Shown in pieces: positions 51,826 through 62,981 of a stretch of DNA of 64,000 nt (position 1 is its first letter; each line of letters opens with the position of its first letter). Under the pieces are notes generated by a model. The model was not told the DNA's origin. It was given only the letters and a program-made list of their open reading frames with translations, and searched no databases. The stretch is from assembly GCF_001693755.1 (NCBI RefSeq), contig NZ_LYST01000031.1:62001-126000 (forward strand), given 5' to 3'. The translations under genes were made by a program, and so were the position numbers. The stretch is from Gilliamella sp. wkB171 (GTDB lineage Bacteria > Pseudomonadota > Gammaproteobacteria > Enterobacterales > Orbaceae).

Positions 51826-52877
51826 TGAAAAAATTATTAGTGATGGCTGGTGGCACAGGCGGTCATGTATTTCCAGGTATTGCCGTTGCACATTATTTGA
51901 TGAAACAAGGGTGGCAAGTTAGGTGGCTTGGTACGGCAGATAGAATGGAAGCGCATTTAGTTCCTGAAAATGGTATTGATATTGATTTTATCCAAATATC
52001 AGGTTTACGCGGAAAAGGGATAAGCGCTTTATTAAAAGCGCCTTATAAAATTGTTAAAGCGGTTTTGCAAGCAAGAAAAATTTTGAAAGCTTATCGTCCT
52101 GATGTAGTGCTTGGTATGGGCGGATATGTATCTGGTCCAGGTGGCATTGCAGCTAAAACTTTAGGTATACCTATTGTATTACATGAACAAAATGGTATTG
52201 CTGGTTTAACTAACAAATGGTTAGCGAAAATAGCAACTAAGGTGCTTCAAGCTTTTCCTACAGCTTTCCCCCATGCTGAGGTTGTGGGTAATCCGGTTCG
52301 CAATGATTTATTACAACTAGCTGATCCTATTGAAAGATTGAAAGATAGACAAGGCCCAATTCGAGTATTAGTAATGGGCGGTAGTCAAGGTGCTAAAGTG
52401 ATTAATGATATTGTGCCTAAAGTGATAACCAAATTGTCCGATAAATATGTAGTTTGGCATCAAACAGGAAAAGGAATGCTAGATTCAGTTTCTCAGTCTT
52501 ATCAAGATTGTGATATGACAAACAATAAAATTACTGAGTTTATTTCTGATGTTGCCGAGGCTTATAATTGGGCGGATATTGTCATTTGCCGAAGTGGGGC
52601 ACTAACAGTGAGTGAAATTGAAGTGGTCGGAATAGGGGCGATTTTCGTGCCATTTATGCATAAAGATCGCCAACAATATTGGAATGCCAAATCTTTAGCT
52701 GATATTGGTGCTGCAACCATTATTGAACAACCCGATTTTAATGTTGCGTCGCTTTCTCATTTACTTGAAAATTTAAATCGATCTGAGTTAATAGATATGG
52801 CCGTTAAGGCTAAAAGTTTAGCTATTGTGAATTCGACAGAAAGAGTGGCTCAAACCCTGTGTTCAGTAGTAAAATGA
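51825..52877 (+). CDS. murG: Lipid II-forming GlcNAc transferase MurG
   Basis: MurG adds GlcNAc to lipid I to make lipid II on the inner face of the membrane. The 350-residue GT-B enzyme (E. coli 355) has the N-terminal loop [48 protein letters not shown] and the donor-site region [17 protein letters not shown] 168-bp gap separates it from murC, wider than elsewhere in the cluster; I see no hairpin terminator there. Confidence 0.98.
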   Translation: MKKLLVMAGGTGGHVFPGIAVAHYLMKQGWQVRWLGTADRMEAHLVPENGIDIDFIQISGLRGKGISALLKAPYKIVKAVLQARKILKAYRPDVVLGMGGYVSGPGGIAAKTLGIPIVLHEQNGIAGLTNKWLAKIATKVLQAFPTAFPHAEVVGNPVRNDLLQLADPIERLKDRQGPIRVLVMGGSQGAKVINDIVPKVITKLSDKYVVWHQTGKGMLDSVSQSYQDCDMTNNKITEFISDVAEAYNWADIVICRSGALTVSEIEVVGIGAIFVPFMHKDRQQYWNAKSLADIGAATIIEQPDFNVASLSHLLENLNRSELIDMAVKAKSLAIVNSTERVAQTLCSVVK

Positions 52878-53045
52878 TTAATTTTTTATATAATGTGATG
52901 TAATCATCTTACTTAAGGTGTGTAAGGTTAATAATATCGTTATGTCCTATCAATCATTGAGTTAATTAATAATAAGCATAATAGCATGCTCAATAAAGTT
53001 ATGACATAACACGTAAATAAAAACAGAATAATTAGGAGTTAGATT

Positions 53046-54491
53046 GTGAATACGAAGGAATTAGCTGAATTAAGAGCAATTATTCCCGAAATGAAACGTG
53101 TCAAACATATCCATTTTGTTGGGATTGGTGGCGCTGGCATGGGAGGAATTGCCGAAGTTTTGGCTAATGAAGGTTATCAAATTAGTGGATCGGACATTGC
53201 AGAAAATGCAGTAACACAACATTTAGAGACATTAGGCGCAAAAATTGTTATTGGGCATGCGGCTGAAAATATACTCGGTTCAAGTGTTGTTGTGATATCT
53301 TCAGCTATTTCGCAAGATAACATAGAGGTTGTTGCGGCGCGTGAAGCGCGTATTCCTGTTATTCAACGGGCAGAAATGTTAGCCGAACTAATGCGTTTTC
53401 GCTATGGTATAGCCATTGCTGGTACACACGGTAAAACCACAACAACAGCCATGGTCACAGCCATCTATGCTGAAGCAAAACTTGACCCTACTTTTGTTAA
53501 TGGTGGATTGGTTAAAGCAGCAGGTACACATGCGCAACTAGGTAGCAGCCGTTATTTTATTGCCGAAGCAGATGAAAGTGATGCTTCATTCCTTCATTTG
53601 CAACCAATGGTATCGATTGTCACCAATATTGAACCTGATCATATGGATACTTATCAAGGTAATGTCGAAAATCTTAAACAGACATTTATCTCATTTTTAC
53701 GTAATCTTCCTTTTTATGGTTTAGCAATAATGTGTTATGACGATCCATTTAATCGTGATTTATTACCTATTGTAGGGCGTAAAATTATCACTTATGGATT
53801 TAGTGAAGAAGCGGATGTCGTCATTAAAAATTATCGTCAGGAACAAGGTATCAGCTATTACACGGTGTGCCGACCAAATCATGAAGATTTACAGATAGAA
53901 TTAAATGCACCAGGAAAACACAATGCGTTAAATTCAGCTGCTGCAATTATTGCTGCCACAGAAGATGGTATTGACGATGAGTCAATTATTCATGCATTAG
54001 CTAAATTTGCGGGCACCAGTAGACGGTTTGATTTATTGGGGGTATTCCCTCATGTCAATGGCAGCGATATTATGATGGTGGATGATTATGGTCATCATCC
54101 AAGTGAAGTTAATGCAACAATACAGGCAGCAAGAAATGGTTGGCCCGATCGTCGATTAGTCATGCTATTTCAACCCCACAGATATACTCGAACACGGGAT
54201 TTATTTGATGATTTTGCGCAAGTTCTTTCTCAAGTCGATGCGCTGGTTATGTTGGATGTTTATTCCGCCGGTGAGCAACCTATTGCGGGAGCGGATAGTC
54301 GATCTTTATGTCGTTCGATTCGTAATCGGGGTAAAGTTGATCCGATTTATGTTTCCGATTTAGATCTTCTACCTGAGATTATGCAGGAATTATTGCAAGG
54401 TGGTGATTTATTATTAACACAAGGTGCTGGTAGTGTGGGTCGCATTGCTCGACAATTGGCCAGTGCTCAATTATATTCAAAAGAGGTATAA
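53046..54491 (+). CDS. murC: UDP-MurNAc:L-alanine ligase MurC
   Basis: MurC adds L-alanine to UDP-MurNAc, the first stem residue. The 481-residue protein starts with GTG, with AGGAG nine bases upstream. It has the glycine-rich [17 protein letters not shown], the ATP motif [44 protein letters not shown] and FQPHRYTRT. Length is slightly under E. coli MurC (491). It is followed 5 bp later by ddlB. Confidence 0.98.
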   Translation: MNTKELAELRAIIPEMKRVKHIHFVGIGGAGMGGIAEVLANEGYQISGSDIAENAVTQHLETLGAKIVIGHAAENILGSSVVVISSAISQDNIEVVAAREARIPVIQRAEMLAELMRFRYGIAIAGTHGKTTTTAMVTAIYAEAKLDPTFVNGGLVKAAGTHAQLGSSRYFIAEADESDASFLHLQPMVSIVTNIEPDHMDTYQGNVENLKQTFISFLRNLPFYGLAIMCYDDPFNRDLLPIVGRKIITYGFSEEADVVIKNYRQEQGISYYTVCRPNHEDLQIELNAPGKHNALNSAAAIIAATEDGIDDESIIHALAKFAGTSRRFDLLGVFPHVNGSDIMMVDDYGHHPSEVNATIQAARNGWPDRRLVMLFQPHRYTRTRDLFDDFAQVLSQVDALVMLDVYSAGEQPIAGADSRSLCRSIRNRGKVDPIYVSDLDLLPEIMQELLQGGDLLLTQGAGSVGRIARQLASAQLYSKEV

Positions 54492-54496
54492 TAATC

Positions 54497-55405
54497 ATGA
54501 ACGATAAAGTAGCTGTATTATATGGTGGTACCTCTGCGGAACGTGAAGTATCGATTAAATCTGGCCGTGCGGTGCTAGCCGGATTATTGGCCAGTGGGAT
54601 TGATGCTCATCTTATTGATACTAAAGATCATGCAATTACGGATCTAAAACAACAAGGTTTTAATAAAGCTTTCATCATACTGCATGGACGTGGCGGTGAA
54701 GATGGTATTGTTCAGGCCATTTTAACTTATCAAAATATTCCTTATACAGGCAGTGATGTGTTGTCATCTGCATTGACAATGGATAAATTAAAAACCAAAT
54801 TAATTTGGAAAGCAATGGATTTGCCGGTTGCCAATTATGTTATGGTTAATAAAACCCAACCTGTTGATGTTGAGTCTATTGTTAAACAACTTGGTTTACC
54901 GCTATTTGTAAAGCCAATTCATGAAGGCTCAAGCGTTGGGATGGCAAGAGTTAATGAAATTTCCGAATTGAAAGATGCTATAGATGTTGCTTTTCAATAT
55001 GATGATGCGGTGATGGTTGAGTCATTTTTATCTGGACCGGAATTTACAGTAGCAATTGTTGGTGAAGAAGTTTTACCTGCAATTTACATTAAACCCGCTA
55101 CCAAATTTTACGATTATGATGCAAAGTATCTATCTGACTCAACACAATACTTTTGTCCAAGCGGGTTACCAGAAAATAAAGAACAAGAAATTCGTAAATT
55201 GGCGCTTGATGCTTATAAAGCAGTTGGATGTCGAGGATGGGGAAGGGTAGATATTATGTTTGATGATAATCAAAATCCCTATTTACTTGAAGTCAATACT
55301 GCTCCAGGTATGACAGATCATAGTTTAGTGCCAATGGCAGCCAAGCAATACGGTTGGTCATTTAGTGAATTAGTTACACGAATTTTAAAACTGGCAACTA
55401 TATAA
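54497..55405 (+). CDS. ddlB: D-alanine--D-alanine ligase DdlB
   Basis: DdlB makes the D-Ala-D-Ala dipeptide used by MurF. The 302-residue ATP-grasp protein (E. coli 306) has VLYGGTSAEREVSIKSG, LHGRGGEDGIVQA, the phosphate loop HEGSSVGMARV (with the serine that contacts substrate), and LLEVNTAPGMTDHSLVPMAA at the metal site. Tyr in KFYDYDAKY indicates D-Ala rather than D-Lac specificity. Confidence 0.97.
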   Translation: MNDKVAVLYGGTSAEREVSIKSGRAVLAGLLASGIDAHLIDTKDHAITDLKQQGFNKAFIILHGRGGEDGIVQAILTYQNIPYTGSDVLSSALTMDKLKTKLIWKAMDLPVANYVMVNKTQPVDVESIVKQLGLPLFVKPIHEGSSVGMARVNEISELKDAIDVAFQYDDAVMVESFLSGPEFTVAIVGEEVLPAIYIKPATKFYDYDAKYLSDSTQYFCPSGLPENKEQEIRKLALDAYKAVGCRGWGRVDIMFDDNQNPYLLEVNTAPGMTDHSLVPMAAKQYGWSFSELVTRILKLATI

Positions 55406-55419
55406 ATGGCCCTATTTCT

Positions 55420-56253
55420 ATGAAACAAGTTAGGCAAGCAGCACATCGACGAGAAGACAAAAAAAGAAGGCGGCTGCTTATATTTCGTAGTACAGAACAA
55501 TTAATGGGATTTTTGTTCTTTATTATGATTATTTTAATTAGTGCTTGGATTGTGCAAAGTATTAAAGACTGGATGGATGATCCTGAACAAATGGTATTGT
55601 CCCAGTTAACATTGAGCGGAGAACACACTTATACAACGGAAAATGACCTTCGGGAAGCGATTTTAGGTTTAGGTCTACCTAATACTTATATTGGACAAGA
55701 TGTTGATGATATTCAGCAAGAGGTCATGCGCTTTCCATGGGTTAAGCATGCCAGTGTACGAAAACAGTGGCCGGATCGATTGATTGTTTATGTCGAAGAG
55801 TATAAACCGGCATTTTATTGGAATGATTTATTTTTACTTGATGAAAATGGCGTTGTATTTAGTGTACCTTTGGATCGTATTAGCGATTTAAAATTGCCAA
55901 GGCTATATGGTCCTGAAGGTAAAGCAAAATCAGTACTCGAAACATACTATAAATTAGATAATTTATCTAAAAAACTGGCTAATAATCAGTTGGCATTAAA
56001 GATTGACGCGGCAATATCCGATGAGCGAAATGCTTGGCAACTGATGGTAAAACAATGTATTGCTGGTATATGTGTTGAAGATCAGGAAATAAAATTGGTG
56101 TTAGGAAGTGAAAACATCGAAGAGCGTTATCAACTATTTATGAAATTATTTCCTGAAATACAATCAAGAATACCAACAAATGAAAGAATAACGGTCGCTG
56201 ATTTACGTTATGAAAATGGTATTTCAGTAACAAGAGAAAAAATAGCGCAGTAA
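55420..56253 (+). CDS. ftsQ: Cell division protein FtsQ
   Basis: FtsQ links early and late divisome proteins through FtsB and FtsL. The 277-residue bitopic protein has a basic cytoplasmic tail (RQAAHRREDKKRRR, about 3-20), one membrane helix (about 28-48), a POTRA domain starting SQLTLSGEHTYTTENDLREAI, and a beta domain ending LRYENGISV. The family varies in sequence, and architecture plus placement between ddlB and ftsA make the call firm. Confidence 0.95.
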   Translation: MKQVRQAAHRREDKKRRRLLIFRSTEQLMGFLFFIMIILISAWIVQSIKDWMDDPEQMVLSQLTLSGEHTYTTENDLREAILGLGLPNTYIGQDVDDIQQEVMRFPWVKHASVRKQWPDRLIVYVEEYKPAFYWNDLFLLDENGVVFSVPLDRISDLKLPRLYGPEGKAKSVLETYYKLDNLSKKLANNQLALKIDAAISDERNAWQLMVKQCIAGICVEDQEIKLVLGSENIEERYQLFMKLFPEIQSRIPTNERITVADLRYENGISVTREKIAQ

Positions 56254-56274
56254 GGAATAAATAAAGGCTGAAGT

Positions 56275-57528
56275 ATGAAAGCAACAGAAAAAAAATTGGT
56301 TGTAGGACTAGAAGTTGGTACATCAAAAGTACTTGCTCTTGTTGGTGAGGTTCTTCCCGATGGTATCATTAATATCATTGGTGTAGGGCATTGCCCATCA
56401 AAAGGCGTTGATAAAGGTGGTGTTAACGATCTAGAATCTGTGGTGAAATCAATCCAACGAGCTGTTGATCAAGCTGAGCTAATGGCAGATTGCCAAATAT
56501 CTTCGGTTTATTTAAGTCTTTCTGGCAAACATATTCGTTGTCAAAATGAGATTGGTATGGTGCCAATTGCAGATGAGGAAGTGACCGCCGAAGATGTTGA
56601 AAATGTGGTGCATACAGCAAAATCAGTCAGAATTTTAGATGAACATCGAATCTTACATGTTATTGCCCAAGAATATTCCATTGATTTACAAGAAGGGATA
56701 AAAAATCCGATTGGTTTGTCTGGCGTACGTATGAAAGCTAAAGTGCATTTGGTCACTTGCCATAATGATATGGCCAGAAACATTGTAAAAGCTGTTGAAC
56801 GTTGTGGTTTAAAAGTTGATCAGCTTATTTTTTCTGGTTTAGCATCGAGTTATGCAGTATTAACTGATGATGAAAAGGAATTAGGCGTCTGTGTTATTGA
56901 TATGGGCGGCGGCACAATGGATGTGACGGTGTATACGGGTGGTGCTTTACGTCACTCTGTTGTCATTCCTTATGCGGGAAATGTTGTCACTAGCGATATC
57001 GCTTATGCTTTTGGTGCACCGCCAATGGATGCTGAAAATATTAAAATTCGCTATGGTTGTGCTGTCGGTTCATTAATCGGTAAAGATGAAGTCATCGATG
57101 TACCGAGTGTTGGTGGTAGGCCATCTCGTTCTTTACAAAGACAGACACTTGCAGATGTCATAGAACCTCGTTATTCTGAACTTCTTTCCTTAGTTCAAAA
57201 AGAATTACTTTCGCTACAAGAAGAACTCAAAAAACAAAATGTCAAATATCAACTCGCAGCCGGTATTGTATTAACTGGTGGTGCAGCTCAAATTAAAGGT
57301 ATGGTTGAGTGTGCGGAAAAAGTTTTTCAAAATCAAGTGCGTATAGGTCAACCTTTAAATATTTCGGGTCTAACTGATTATGTACAAAAACCTTATTGTT
57401 CAACGACAGTTGGGTTATTACACTATGGGAAACAGAGTTTATTAAATGATGATGGCAAAGATAGTGACAAATCATCATTAAAAGGGATAGCTAAACGTTT
57501 GACCGGTTGGTTTAAAAAAGAATTTTAG
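56275..57528 (+). CDS. ftsA: Cell division protein FtsA
   Basis: FtsA is the actin-like protein that anchors FtsZ to the membrane. The 417-residue product (E. coli 420) has VGLEVGTSKVLALVGE for phosphate binding, the 1C domain (about 85-165), DMGGGTMDVTVYTGG, VLTGGAAQIKGM, and a C-terminal amphipathic membrane helix (KGIAKRLTGWFKKEF). It precedes ftsZ by 81 bp. Confidence 0.98.
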   Translation: MKATEKKLVVGLEVGTSKVLALVGEVLPDGIINIIGVGHCPSKGVDKGGVNDLESVVKSIQRAVDQAELMADCQISSVYLSLSGKHIRCQNEIGMVPIADEEVTAEDVENVVHTAKSVRILDEHRILHVIAQEYSIDLQEGIKNPIGLSGVRMKAKVHLVTCHNDMARNIVKAVERCGLKVDQLIFSGLASSYAVLTDDEKELGVCVIDMGGGTMDVTVYTGGALRHSVVIPYAGNVVTSDIAYAFGAPPMDAENIKIRYGCAVGSLIGKDEVIDVPSVGGRPSRSLQRQTLADVIEPRYSELLSLVQKELLSLQEELKKQNVKYQLAAGIVLTGGAAQIKGMVECAEKVFQNQVRIGQPLNISGLTDYVQKPYCSTTVGLLHYGKQSLLNDDGKDSDKSSLKGIAKRLTGWFKKEF

Positions 57529-57553
57529 CTAATATATTTCAAGAACTTCGTGG

Positions 57554-57581
57554 ACATTGTAGACGGTTATCTGTACAATGT
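57554..57581. promoter_or_regulatory. Inverted repeat between ftsA and ftsZ
   Basis: ACATTGTA (57554-57561) and TACAATGT (57574-57581) form a perfect 8-bp inverted repeat with a 12-nt spacer, ending 28 bp before the ftsZ ATG. It could be an mRNA stem near the ftsZ ribosome-binding site (TTGGAGATAAGTT) or a regulator site. No T-run follows, so it is not a terminator. Confidence 0.5.
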
Positions 57582-57609
57582 TCTAAGATCGTAAAATTGG
57601 AGATAAGTT

Positions 57610-58749
57610 ATGTTTGAGCCTATGGTTGCAGATGATGAACCAGCAGCAGTCATTAAAGTTATTGGTGTTGGTGGTGGCGGTGGTAACGCCGTTGAACACA
57701 TGATTGCTGAACATATTGAAGGTGTAGAATTTTTTGCGGCAAATACAGATGCACAAGCATTAAAAAGAATTAAGGTAGGTCAAACTATCCAAATCGGTAC
57801 CAATGTAACCAAAGGACTTGGTGCTGGTGCTAATCCTGAAGTGGGTAGAAATTCTGCCGAGGAAGATCGTGAGGTCATTCGTAGTGCTATTGAAGGCGCT
57901 GATATGGTATTTATCGCAGCGGGAATGGGCGGTGGAACAGGTACAGGTGCTGCCCCAGTCGTTGCTGAAATCGCTAAAGAATTAGGTATTTTGACCGTTG
58001 CTGTAGTGACAAAACCATTTGGTTTTGAAGGTAAAAAGCGTATGGCTTTTGCTGAGCAAGGTATTGCTGAATTAGCCAAGCACGTTGACTCGCTTATTAC
58101 TATTCCCAATGATAAATTACTAAAAGTATTGGGTAGAGGCGTTAAATTATTAGATGCTTTTGCGGCGGCAAATGGTGTGTTAAAAGGTGCGGTACAAGGT
58201 ATTGCAGAATTAATTACTAAACCTGGCCATATCAACGTGGACTTTGCCGACGTTAGAACAGTGATGTCAGAAATGGGATATGCCATGATGGGATCAGGTC
58301 GCGCAAGTGGTGATAATAGAGCCGAAGAAGCTGCTGAAATGGCTATTTCTAGCCCATTATTAGAAGATATTGATTTATCTGGTGCGCGCGGCGTCTTAGT
58401 TAATGTTACAGCCGGTTTAGATCTTGGCTTAGAAGAATTTGAAACAGTGGGTAGTACAGTTAGAGCATTTGCTTCTGATAATGCAACTGTTGTTGTCGGG
58501 ACAACTTTTGATCCTGATATGTCAGATGAAATTCGTGTTACTGTTGTTGCAACAGGCATTGGTATGGATAAGCGTCCAGAAGTTAAAATTGCTAAACCAA
58601 TTTCACAAAACTCACTATTTGGTCAAAGCAGTAATTTAGGACATCAAGAAGAGAAATTAGCTAAAGTGGTTAACGAGCAGAGCATTTCTCCTCTGGAAGA
58701 AAATAAAATTTTAGATATTCCTGCTTTTATCCGTAAGCAAGCGAATTAA
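57610..58749 (+). CDS. ftsZ: Cell division GTPase FtsZ
   Basis: FtsZ is the tubulin homolog that forms the division ring. The 379-residue protein (E. coli 383) has the N-terminal [22 protein letters not shown], the tubulin signature [16 protein letters not shown], the T7 catalytic loop [11 protein letters not shown], a short disordered linker (about 325-365), and the conserved C-terminal tail [11 protein letters not shown] that binds FtsA and ZipA. Confidence 0.99.
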   Translation: MFEPMVADDEPAAVIKVIGVGGGGGNAVEHMIAEHIEGVEFFAANTDAQALKRIKVGQTIQIGTNVTKGLGAGANPEVGRNSAEEDREVIRSAIEGADMVFIAAGMGGGTGTGAAPVVAEIAKELGILTVAVVTKPFGFEGKKRMAFAEQGIAELAKHVDSLITIPNDKLLKVLGRGVKLLDAFAAANGVLKGAVQGIAELITKPGHINVDFADVRTVMSEMGYAMMGSGRASGDNRAEEAAEMAISSPLLEDIDLSGARGVLVNVTAGLDLGLEEFETVGSTVRAFASDNATVVVGTTFDPDMSDEIRVTVVATGIGMDKRPEVKIAKPISQNSLFGQSSNLGHQEEKLAKVVNEQSISPLEENKILDIPAFIRKQAN

Positions 58750-58814
58750 TGTTGAACTTATTTGGTTTTTTATTGTCTAATGTCAATAGAAACAAATAGA
58801 ATAGTAGGTGTAAA

Positions 58815-59729
58815 GTGAAACAAAGAACATTAAAAAGGACAATACAAGCAACAGGTGTTGGTTTGCATACCGGCAAAAAAGTTACTTTGACGTTACGCCC
58901 TGCGCCTGAAAATACAGGTGTTATTTATCGTCGTACTGATTTGAATCCATATGTTGATTTTCCGGTGGATGCAAAATCAGTGCGTGATACTATGCTTTGT
59001 ACATGCTTAGTGAATGAAGATAACGTTCGTATCTCAACTGTTGAGCATATTAACTCAGCGCTAGCAGGTCTTGGCATCGATAACATTATTATCGAAGTTG
59101 ATGCACCTGAAATTCCAATTATGGATGGTAGTGCAAGTCCGTTTGTTTACTTACTGCTTGATGCAGGTATTACCGAACAAAATGCACTTAAACGATTTTT
59201 ACGCGTTAAAGAAACCGTTCGCGTTGAAAATGGTGACAAATGGGCTGAAGTTAGACCTTATAATGGGTTTAGATTAGATTTTACTATCGATTTTCATCAT
59301 CCGGCAATAGATAGTAGTTCACAACGTTATCAGTTGGACTTTTCGTCTGAATCATTTATTCGTCAAATTAGCCGAGCAAGAACATTTGGTTTTATGCGTG
59401 ATATCGAAGCATTACAATCAAAAGGTTTATGTTTAGGCGGTAGTTTAGATTGTGCAATTGTGGTTGACGACTATAAAGTCCTTAACGAAGATGGTTTGCG
59501 TTTTGAAGATGAATTTGTTCGTCATAAAATGCTTGATACTATCGGTGATTTATATATGTGTGGCCATAATATGATTGGCGAAGTAGTTTGTTATAAATCT
59601 GGTCATGCTTTAAATAATCAATTATTACAAGCTTTATTAGCAAAACAAGATGCGTGGGAATATGTCACTTTTACCGAAGAGCAAACTGTTCCACTTGCTT
59701 TAGGTACGCAGCAACTTGTTTTAGCTTAA
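58815..59729 (+). CDS. lpxC: UDP-3-O-acyl-N-acetylglucosamine deacetylase LpxC
   Basis: LpxC performs the committed, zinc-dependent step of lipid A synthesis. The 304-residue protein (E. coli 305) starts with GTG, as the sequence [23 protein letters not shown] requires. Zinc ligands appear as the His of EHINSAL (about 79) and the His and Asp of [11 protein letters not shown] (about 238, 242). It closes the dcw cluster and a terminator follows. secM-secA are not next, unlike E. coli. Confidence 0.98.
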   Translation: MKQRTLKRTIQATGVGLHTGKKVTLTLRPAPENTGVIYRRTDLNPYVDFPVDAKSVRDTMLCTCLVNEDNVRISTVEHINSALAGLGIDNIIIEVDAPEIPIMDGSASPFVYLLLDAGITEQNALKRFLRVKETVRVENGDKWAEVRPYNGFRLDFTIDFHHPAIDSSSQRYQLDFSSESFIRQISRARTFGFMRDIEALQSKGLCLGGSLDCAIVVDDYKVLNEDGLRFEDEFVRHKMLDTIGDLYMCGHNMIGEVVCYKSGHALNNQLLQALLAKQDAWEYVTFTEEQTVPLALGTQQLVLA

Positions 59730-59759
59730 AAATTTAAATACATTTATTTATCTAATAAG

Positions 59760-59789
59760 CGCTTCCATATATTAATGGAAGCGTTTTTT
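59760..59789 (+). terminator. Terminator at the end of the dcw cluster
   Basis: CGCTTCCAT (59760-59768) pairs with ATGGAAGCG (59775-59783), then six T residues. Confidence 0.93.
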
Positions 59790-59816
59790 ATTTTTAAATC
59801 AAAAAGAGTTTTCCAT

Positions 59817-60404
59817 ATGAATACTAGTCATTTTTTTGCTCATTTGTCACGATTAAAATTGATTAATCGCTGGCCTTTAATGCGTAATGTGAGAACTGAA
59901 AATGTATCTGAACACAGTTTGCAAGTGGCTTTTGTTGCACACGCCTTAGCTATTATTAAAAATAAACGATTTAATGGTAATGTTAATCCTGAAAGAATTG
60001 CACTATTAGCTATGTATCATGATGCATCAGAGGTTATCACGGGTGATTTACCCACACCAACAAAATATTACAATCCTCAAATAACGGTTGAATATAAAAA
60101 AATTGAAAAAATAGCACAACATAAACTCATTAATATGTTACCCAAAGAGTTACAAGACGATTTTAGATGCCTAATTGATGATGATTTTTATACTGAAGAA
60201 GAAAAAAGCATTGTGAAACAAGCTGATGCTTTATGCGCATATCTTAAAACAATTGAAGAGTTAAGTGCGGGTAATAACGAATTTAAACTGGCAAAACAGC
60301 GCCTTAAAAAAACTTTATCTGAGCGAAGTAGCCCTGAAATGGATTACTTTTTAGATGTTTTTGTACCGAGTTTTAATCTTTCTTTAGATGAGATCACCGC
60401 ATAG
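59817..60404 (+). CDS. yfbR: 5'-deoxynucleotidase YfbR
   Basis: An HD-domain phosphohydrolase that removes phosphate from deoxyribonucleoside 5'-monophosphates. The start chosen is [16 protein letters not shown], which aligns with E. coli YfbR (199 residues; here 195). An extension 14 codons upstream would run into the terminator. Metal ligands are visible in [14 protein letters not shown], the HD of [16 protein letters not shown], and the later [15 protein letters not shown]. Confidence 0.95.
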   Translation: MNTSHFFAHLSRLKLINRWPLMRNVRTENVSEHSLQVAFVAHALAIIKNKRFNGNVNPERIALLAMYHDASEVITGDLPTPTKYYNPQITVEYKKIEKIAQHKLINMLPKELQDDFRCLIDDDFYTEEEKSIVKQADALCAYLKTIEELSAGNNEFKLAKQRLKKTLSERSSPEMDYFLDVFVPSFNLSLDEITA

Positions 60405-60426
60405 AGGATTATTGCTATGTCGATTT

Positions 60427-60464
60427 GATGATGCTCTTTTTTGAAAAAACATTAGAGCATCATC
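60427..60464. terminator. Convergent terminator between yfbR and the autotransporter gene
   Basis: GATGATGCTCT (60427-60437) pairs perfectly with AGAGCATCATC (60454-60464); the loop contains a T6 and an A6 tract. It lies between two genes that face each other. Confidence 0.75.
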
Positions 60465-60486
60465 TTTGTCTAGTTAGTTTCAGTGA

Positions 60487-62940
60487 TTAAAAACTAATTT
60501 TTGTAAGAGCCGTAATATAATTTGAATTTCTTTTACTCTCACCAAAGTATTGATAATTAATATTTACATCAACTAAATTATATTTATAGGTGATGCCGCT
60601 AGCAAAGTTATATTGATTTTTGCTACGGTTGGATGAGTAGGCACGCATTTTAGATAAATTATCAATGCCATTAATAGTGATATCACTATCAAATTCATCA
60701 TTACTCAAATTAAATGCATAACCGGTTTTTGCGGTTAACAATAATTGACTATCCTGATTTTGCCAAACTAAATAATTTGCTGTTAAATCGACAGGAATCA
60801 ATAATGATGAATTAGATGATTTATCATATTTAACTAAATCAATACTGTTATAACTGACATTATGTGCGCTATTTTCAGTATACGCATAAGTTAAACCAAT
60901 CGCAGGTGTTAATGTTAATTGATCAGTACTTTGCCAGTCATAACCAATCGAACCACCAATATTCCACGTATTACTATGGAATTTTTCTTTGATAGTATTG
61001 TAATTGTCGTCTGCTTTTAATCGGTTTTTTCCATAAGAGTAGCCGGCGTAAGTTGATGCAATGATATTTGTTGGTGATTTATAAGTAGAATAAAGCTGAA
61101 TTTGATAATTATCGATATCTGAATCATTGGATGAAGCTGCTTTATTTTTATAATCACCTGACGAATAACCGATTGCCGAGCCTACTAGTAGGTTATCTAG
61201 CAACTCTTTGTCATATCCCATCATAAATCCGTTAGAAGAGTATTTATAACCAGAAATACCATCATGGTTATCGGTATTTTCATCATGATGGGTAAGGTTT
61301 ATCCATAAATTATCATCATTACCAGCTAATTTTTTATTTTGAAAATATTGTCCAACTTGTTTGTCTAAGATTGATTTAGTGTAATTGAAGTTGTTAAGTG
61401 CAATTTCAGACAAGTGTAAACCTTGATTATTATTATATAATCCAGCTAAAGCGCGATTAAATTGTAACGTCGTGCCACGATTTTCAATAGCTAAATTACC
61501 TCGTCCTATTGCGCTTAATACTGCCCAGTTTAAATCGCCAGCTAACGATTTATCAGAAATCACACTGCCATTGTTAGTCGGATTATAGAATGATTCATAC
61601 GAAACTTTAGCTACATTTTGTGCAAATCGTTTTGCTACATTTTTTGAATTAGTACCGACTTGTTGATAATAACGGGAAATTTGACGATCAGCAGCAGCTT
61701 TTGTTTGAGCGGCATTACTAAAGTCAGTGACATTAGTCGCGTTAACAAATTTTAACTCATTGCCTGTTAATTTGAAGTTCAGATCGCCATAAATGTTTTG
61801 AATAAGTGCTTTTGTTTCATTATTTTGAATATTAGCAATTTTCAAAGAATTATTTGCTGATAACACGGTGGCATTGGCTTCAGAAAAGGTATATTTAAAT
61901 GCGTTCTTTATAAAGTCATCTGTAGCAGAAAATTTTGCTGTTGCATTAACATTGACATTATCACCATTAATTTCATTAATCTGTTTTGTATCAGAAACCC
62001 CAAAACTGATAATGCCATCAATATTTAATTGTGATGTTTGGTTATTTTGATCACTAATGAAAAGAGAACCTTTAGATGATTCGATTGTAGCATTTTTACC
62101 GATATATACCTGTCCATTTGATGCCAGTTTGACAAAACCATTACCTCGGCTAGCACTTAAAATACCTTGATCAATCACGTTGAAATTACCACCAATGCTG
62201 ACATCAACAGTTCCCCCTCGCATAATAATCATTTTACCGGTCTTACCTATGGTCACAGAAGACTTATTAATATCGTTATTGGTTGTTTCTAGTACTGTTT
62301 TTGCTCCGATGATTTCAATATCACCACCGGTTAAATTAAAGCTACGAGTGATTAACTTAGCTGGTGCTAAAGCGGTACCGGCTAAATGATTATCGCCACT
62401 GCGAATATTGGTATCGCCATCTACTTTTACGGTGGTTTTACCTGTCGCATTTACTCCTGTACCCATGACATTACCAGCCAATATCATGAGTCCGCCTCTT
62501 TCTTTATCTGCACCTAATTCAACATTAATATCGCCTGTTACATGGACATTAATGTCTTGATTGATAGGGTTAAATGGATAATCTTTATGCAACCCTAAAT
62601 ATTGAGTAAAGAATTTTGTATCAAATTTACCAATCCAAGTATCATTATAAATTTGAAAGTTACCGTTGATATTCATATTGATATCACCTGCAGCAAGTGA
62701 AGCTGCTTCACTATCGGTTTTACCACTAAAACCTAAGTGAAATGAACCATCACTATTAACAGTCAAACCGTCAGGAACGCTAATATTAATCGCATTAGTA
62801 CTATTGTTAGTTATGAAATAACGTTCATTAATTTGGTTAAAAGGTAAAATGACATCAGAGGAAGCGTTATAGTTGTAAGCTTGTGCTTGATTGGCACTAA
62901 ATACTGTGATTATTAATAAAGAAATTGATTTGAGTTTCAT
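60487..62940 (-). CDS. Autotransporter with C-terminal outer-membrane beta-barrel
   Basis: The 817-residue protein has a signal peptide (MKLKSISLLIITVFSANQAQA, cleavage after about 21). A passenger of repeated short beta segments rich in Asn, Gly and Thr (about 25-400) follows, typical of a right-handed beta-helix. A linker comes next, then a type Va barrel from about 540 to the end with alternating aromatic strands (GFMMGYDKELLDNLLVGSA, WNIGGSIGYDWQ) and a terminal Phe (ALTKISF) for BAM recognition. The passenger lacks a visible serine-protease motif, RGD or large cysteine content, so an adhesin-like or structural surface role is more likely than an enzyme. It reads away from a two-component system 117 bp upstream. 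Confidence 0.9.
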   Translation of the reverse strand: MKLKSISLLIITVFSANQAQAYNYNASSDVILPFNQINERYFITNNSTNAINISVPDGLTVNSDGSFHLGFSGKTDSEAASLAAGDINMNINGNFQIYNDTWIGKFDTKFFTQYLGLHKDYPFNPINQDINVHVTGDINVELGADKERGGLMILAGNVMGTGVNATGKTTVKVDGDTNIRSGDNHLAGTALAPAKLITRSFNLTGGDIEIIGAKTVLETTNNDINKSSVTIGKTGKMIIMRGGTVDVSIGGNFNVIDQGILSASRGNGFVKLASNGQVYIGKNATIESSKGSLFISDQNNQTSQLNIDGIISFGVSDTKQINEINGDNVNVNATAKFSATDDFIKNAFKYTFSEANATVLSANNSLKIANIQNNETKALIQNIYGDLNFKLTGNELKFVNATNVTDFSNAAQTKAAADRQISRYYQQVGTNSKNVAKRFAQNVAKVSYESFYNPTNNGSVISDKSLAGDLNWAVLSAIGRGNLAIENRGTTLQFNRALAGLYNNNQGLHLSEIALNNFNYTKSILDKQVGQYFQNKKLAGNDDNLWINLTHHDENTDNHDGISGYKYSSNGFMMGYDKELLDNLLVGSAIGYSSGDYKNKAASSNDSDIDNYQIQLYSTYKSPTNIIASTYAGYSYGKNRLKADDNYNTIKEKFHSNTWNIGGSIGYDWQSTDQLTLTPAIGLTYAYTENSAHNVSYNSIDLVKYDKSSNSSLLIPVDLTANYLVWQNQDSQLLLTAKTGYAFNLSNDEFDSDITINGIDNLSKMRAYSSNRSKNQYNFASGITYKYNLVDVNINYQYFGESKRNSNYITALTKISF

Positions 62941-62981
62941 GGTTGATCTAAAAATCCTTTTAAAAATGAGAATAATAAACT

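Noticed and set aside
57780-58559. Long open frame on the strand opposite ftsZ
   Set aside because: It lies entirely inside ftsZ, is Ser/Thr/Pro-rich like typical antisense translations, and has no ribosome-binding site or family match.
59775-59816. Longer N-terminus of yfbR
   Set aside because: It would begin inside the terminator stem after lpxC, and conserved YfbR sequence starts at 59817.
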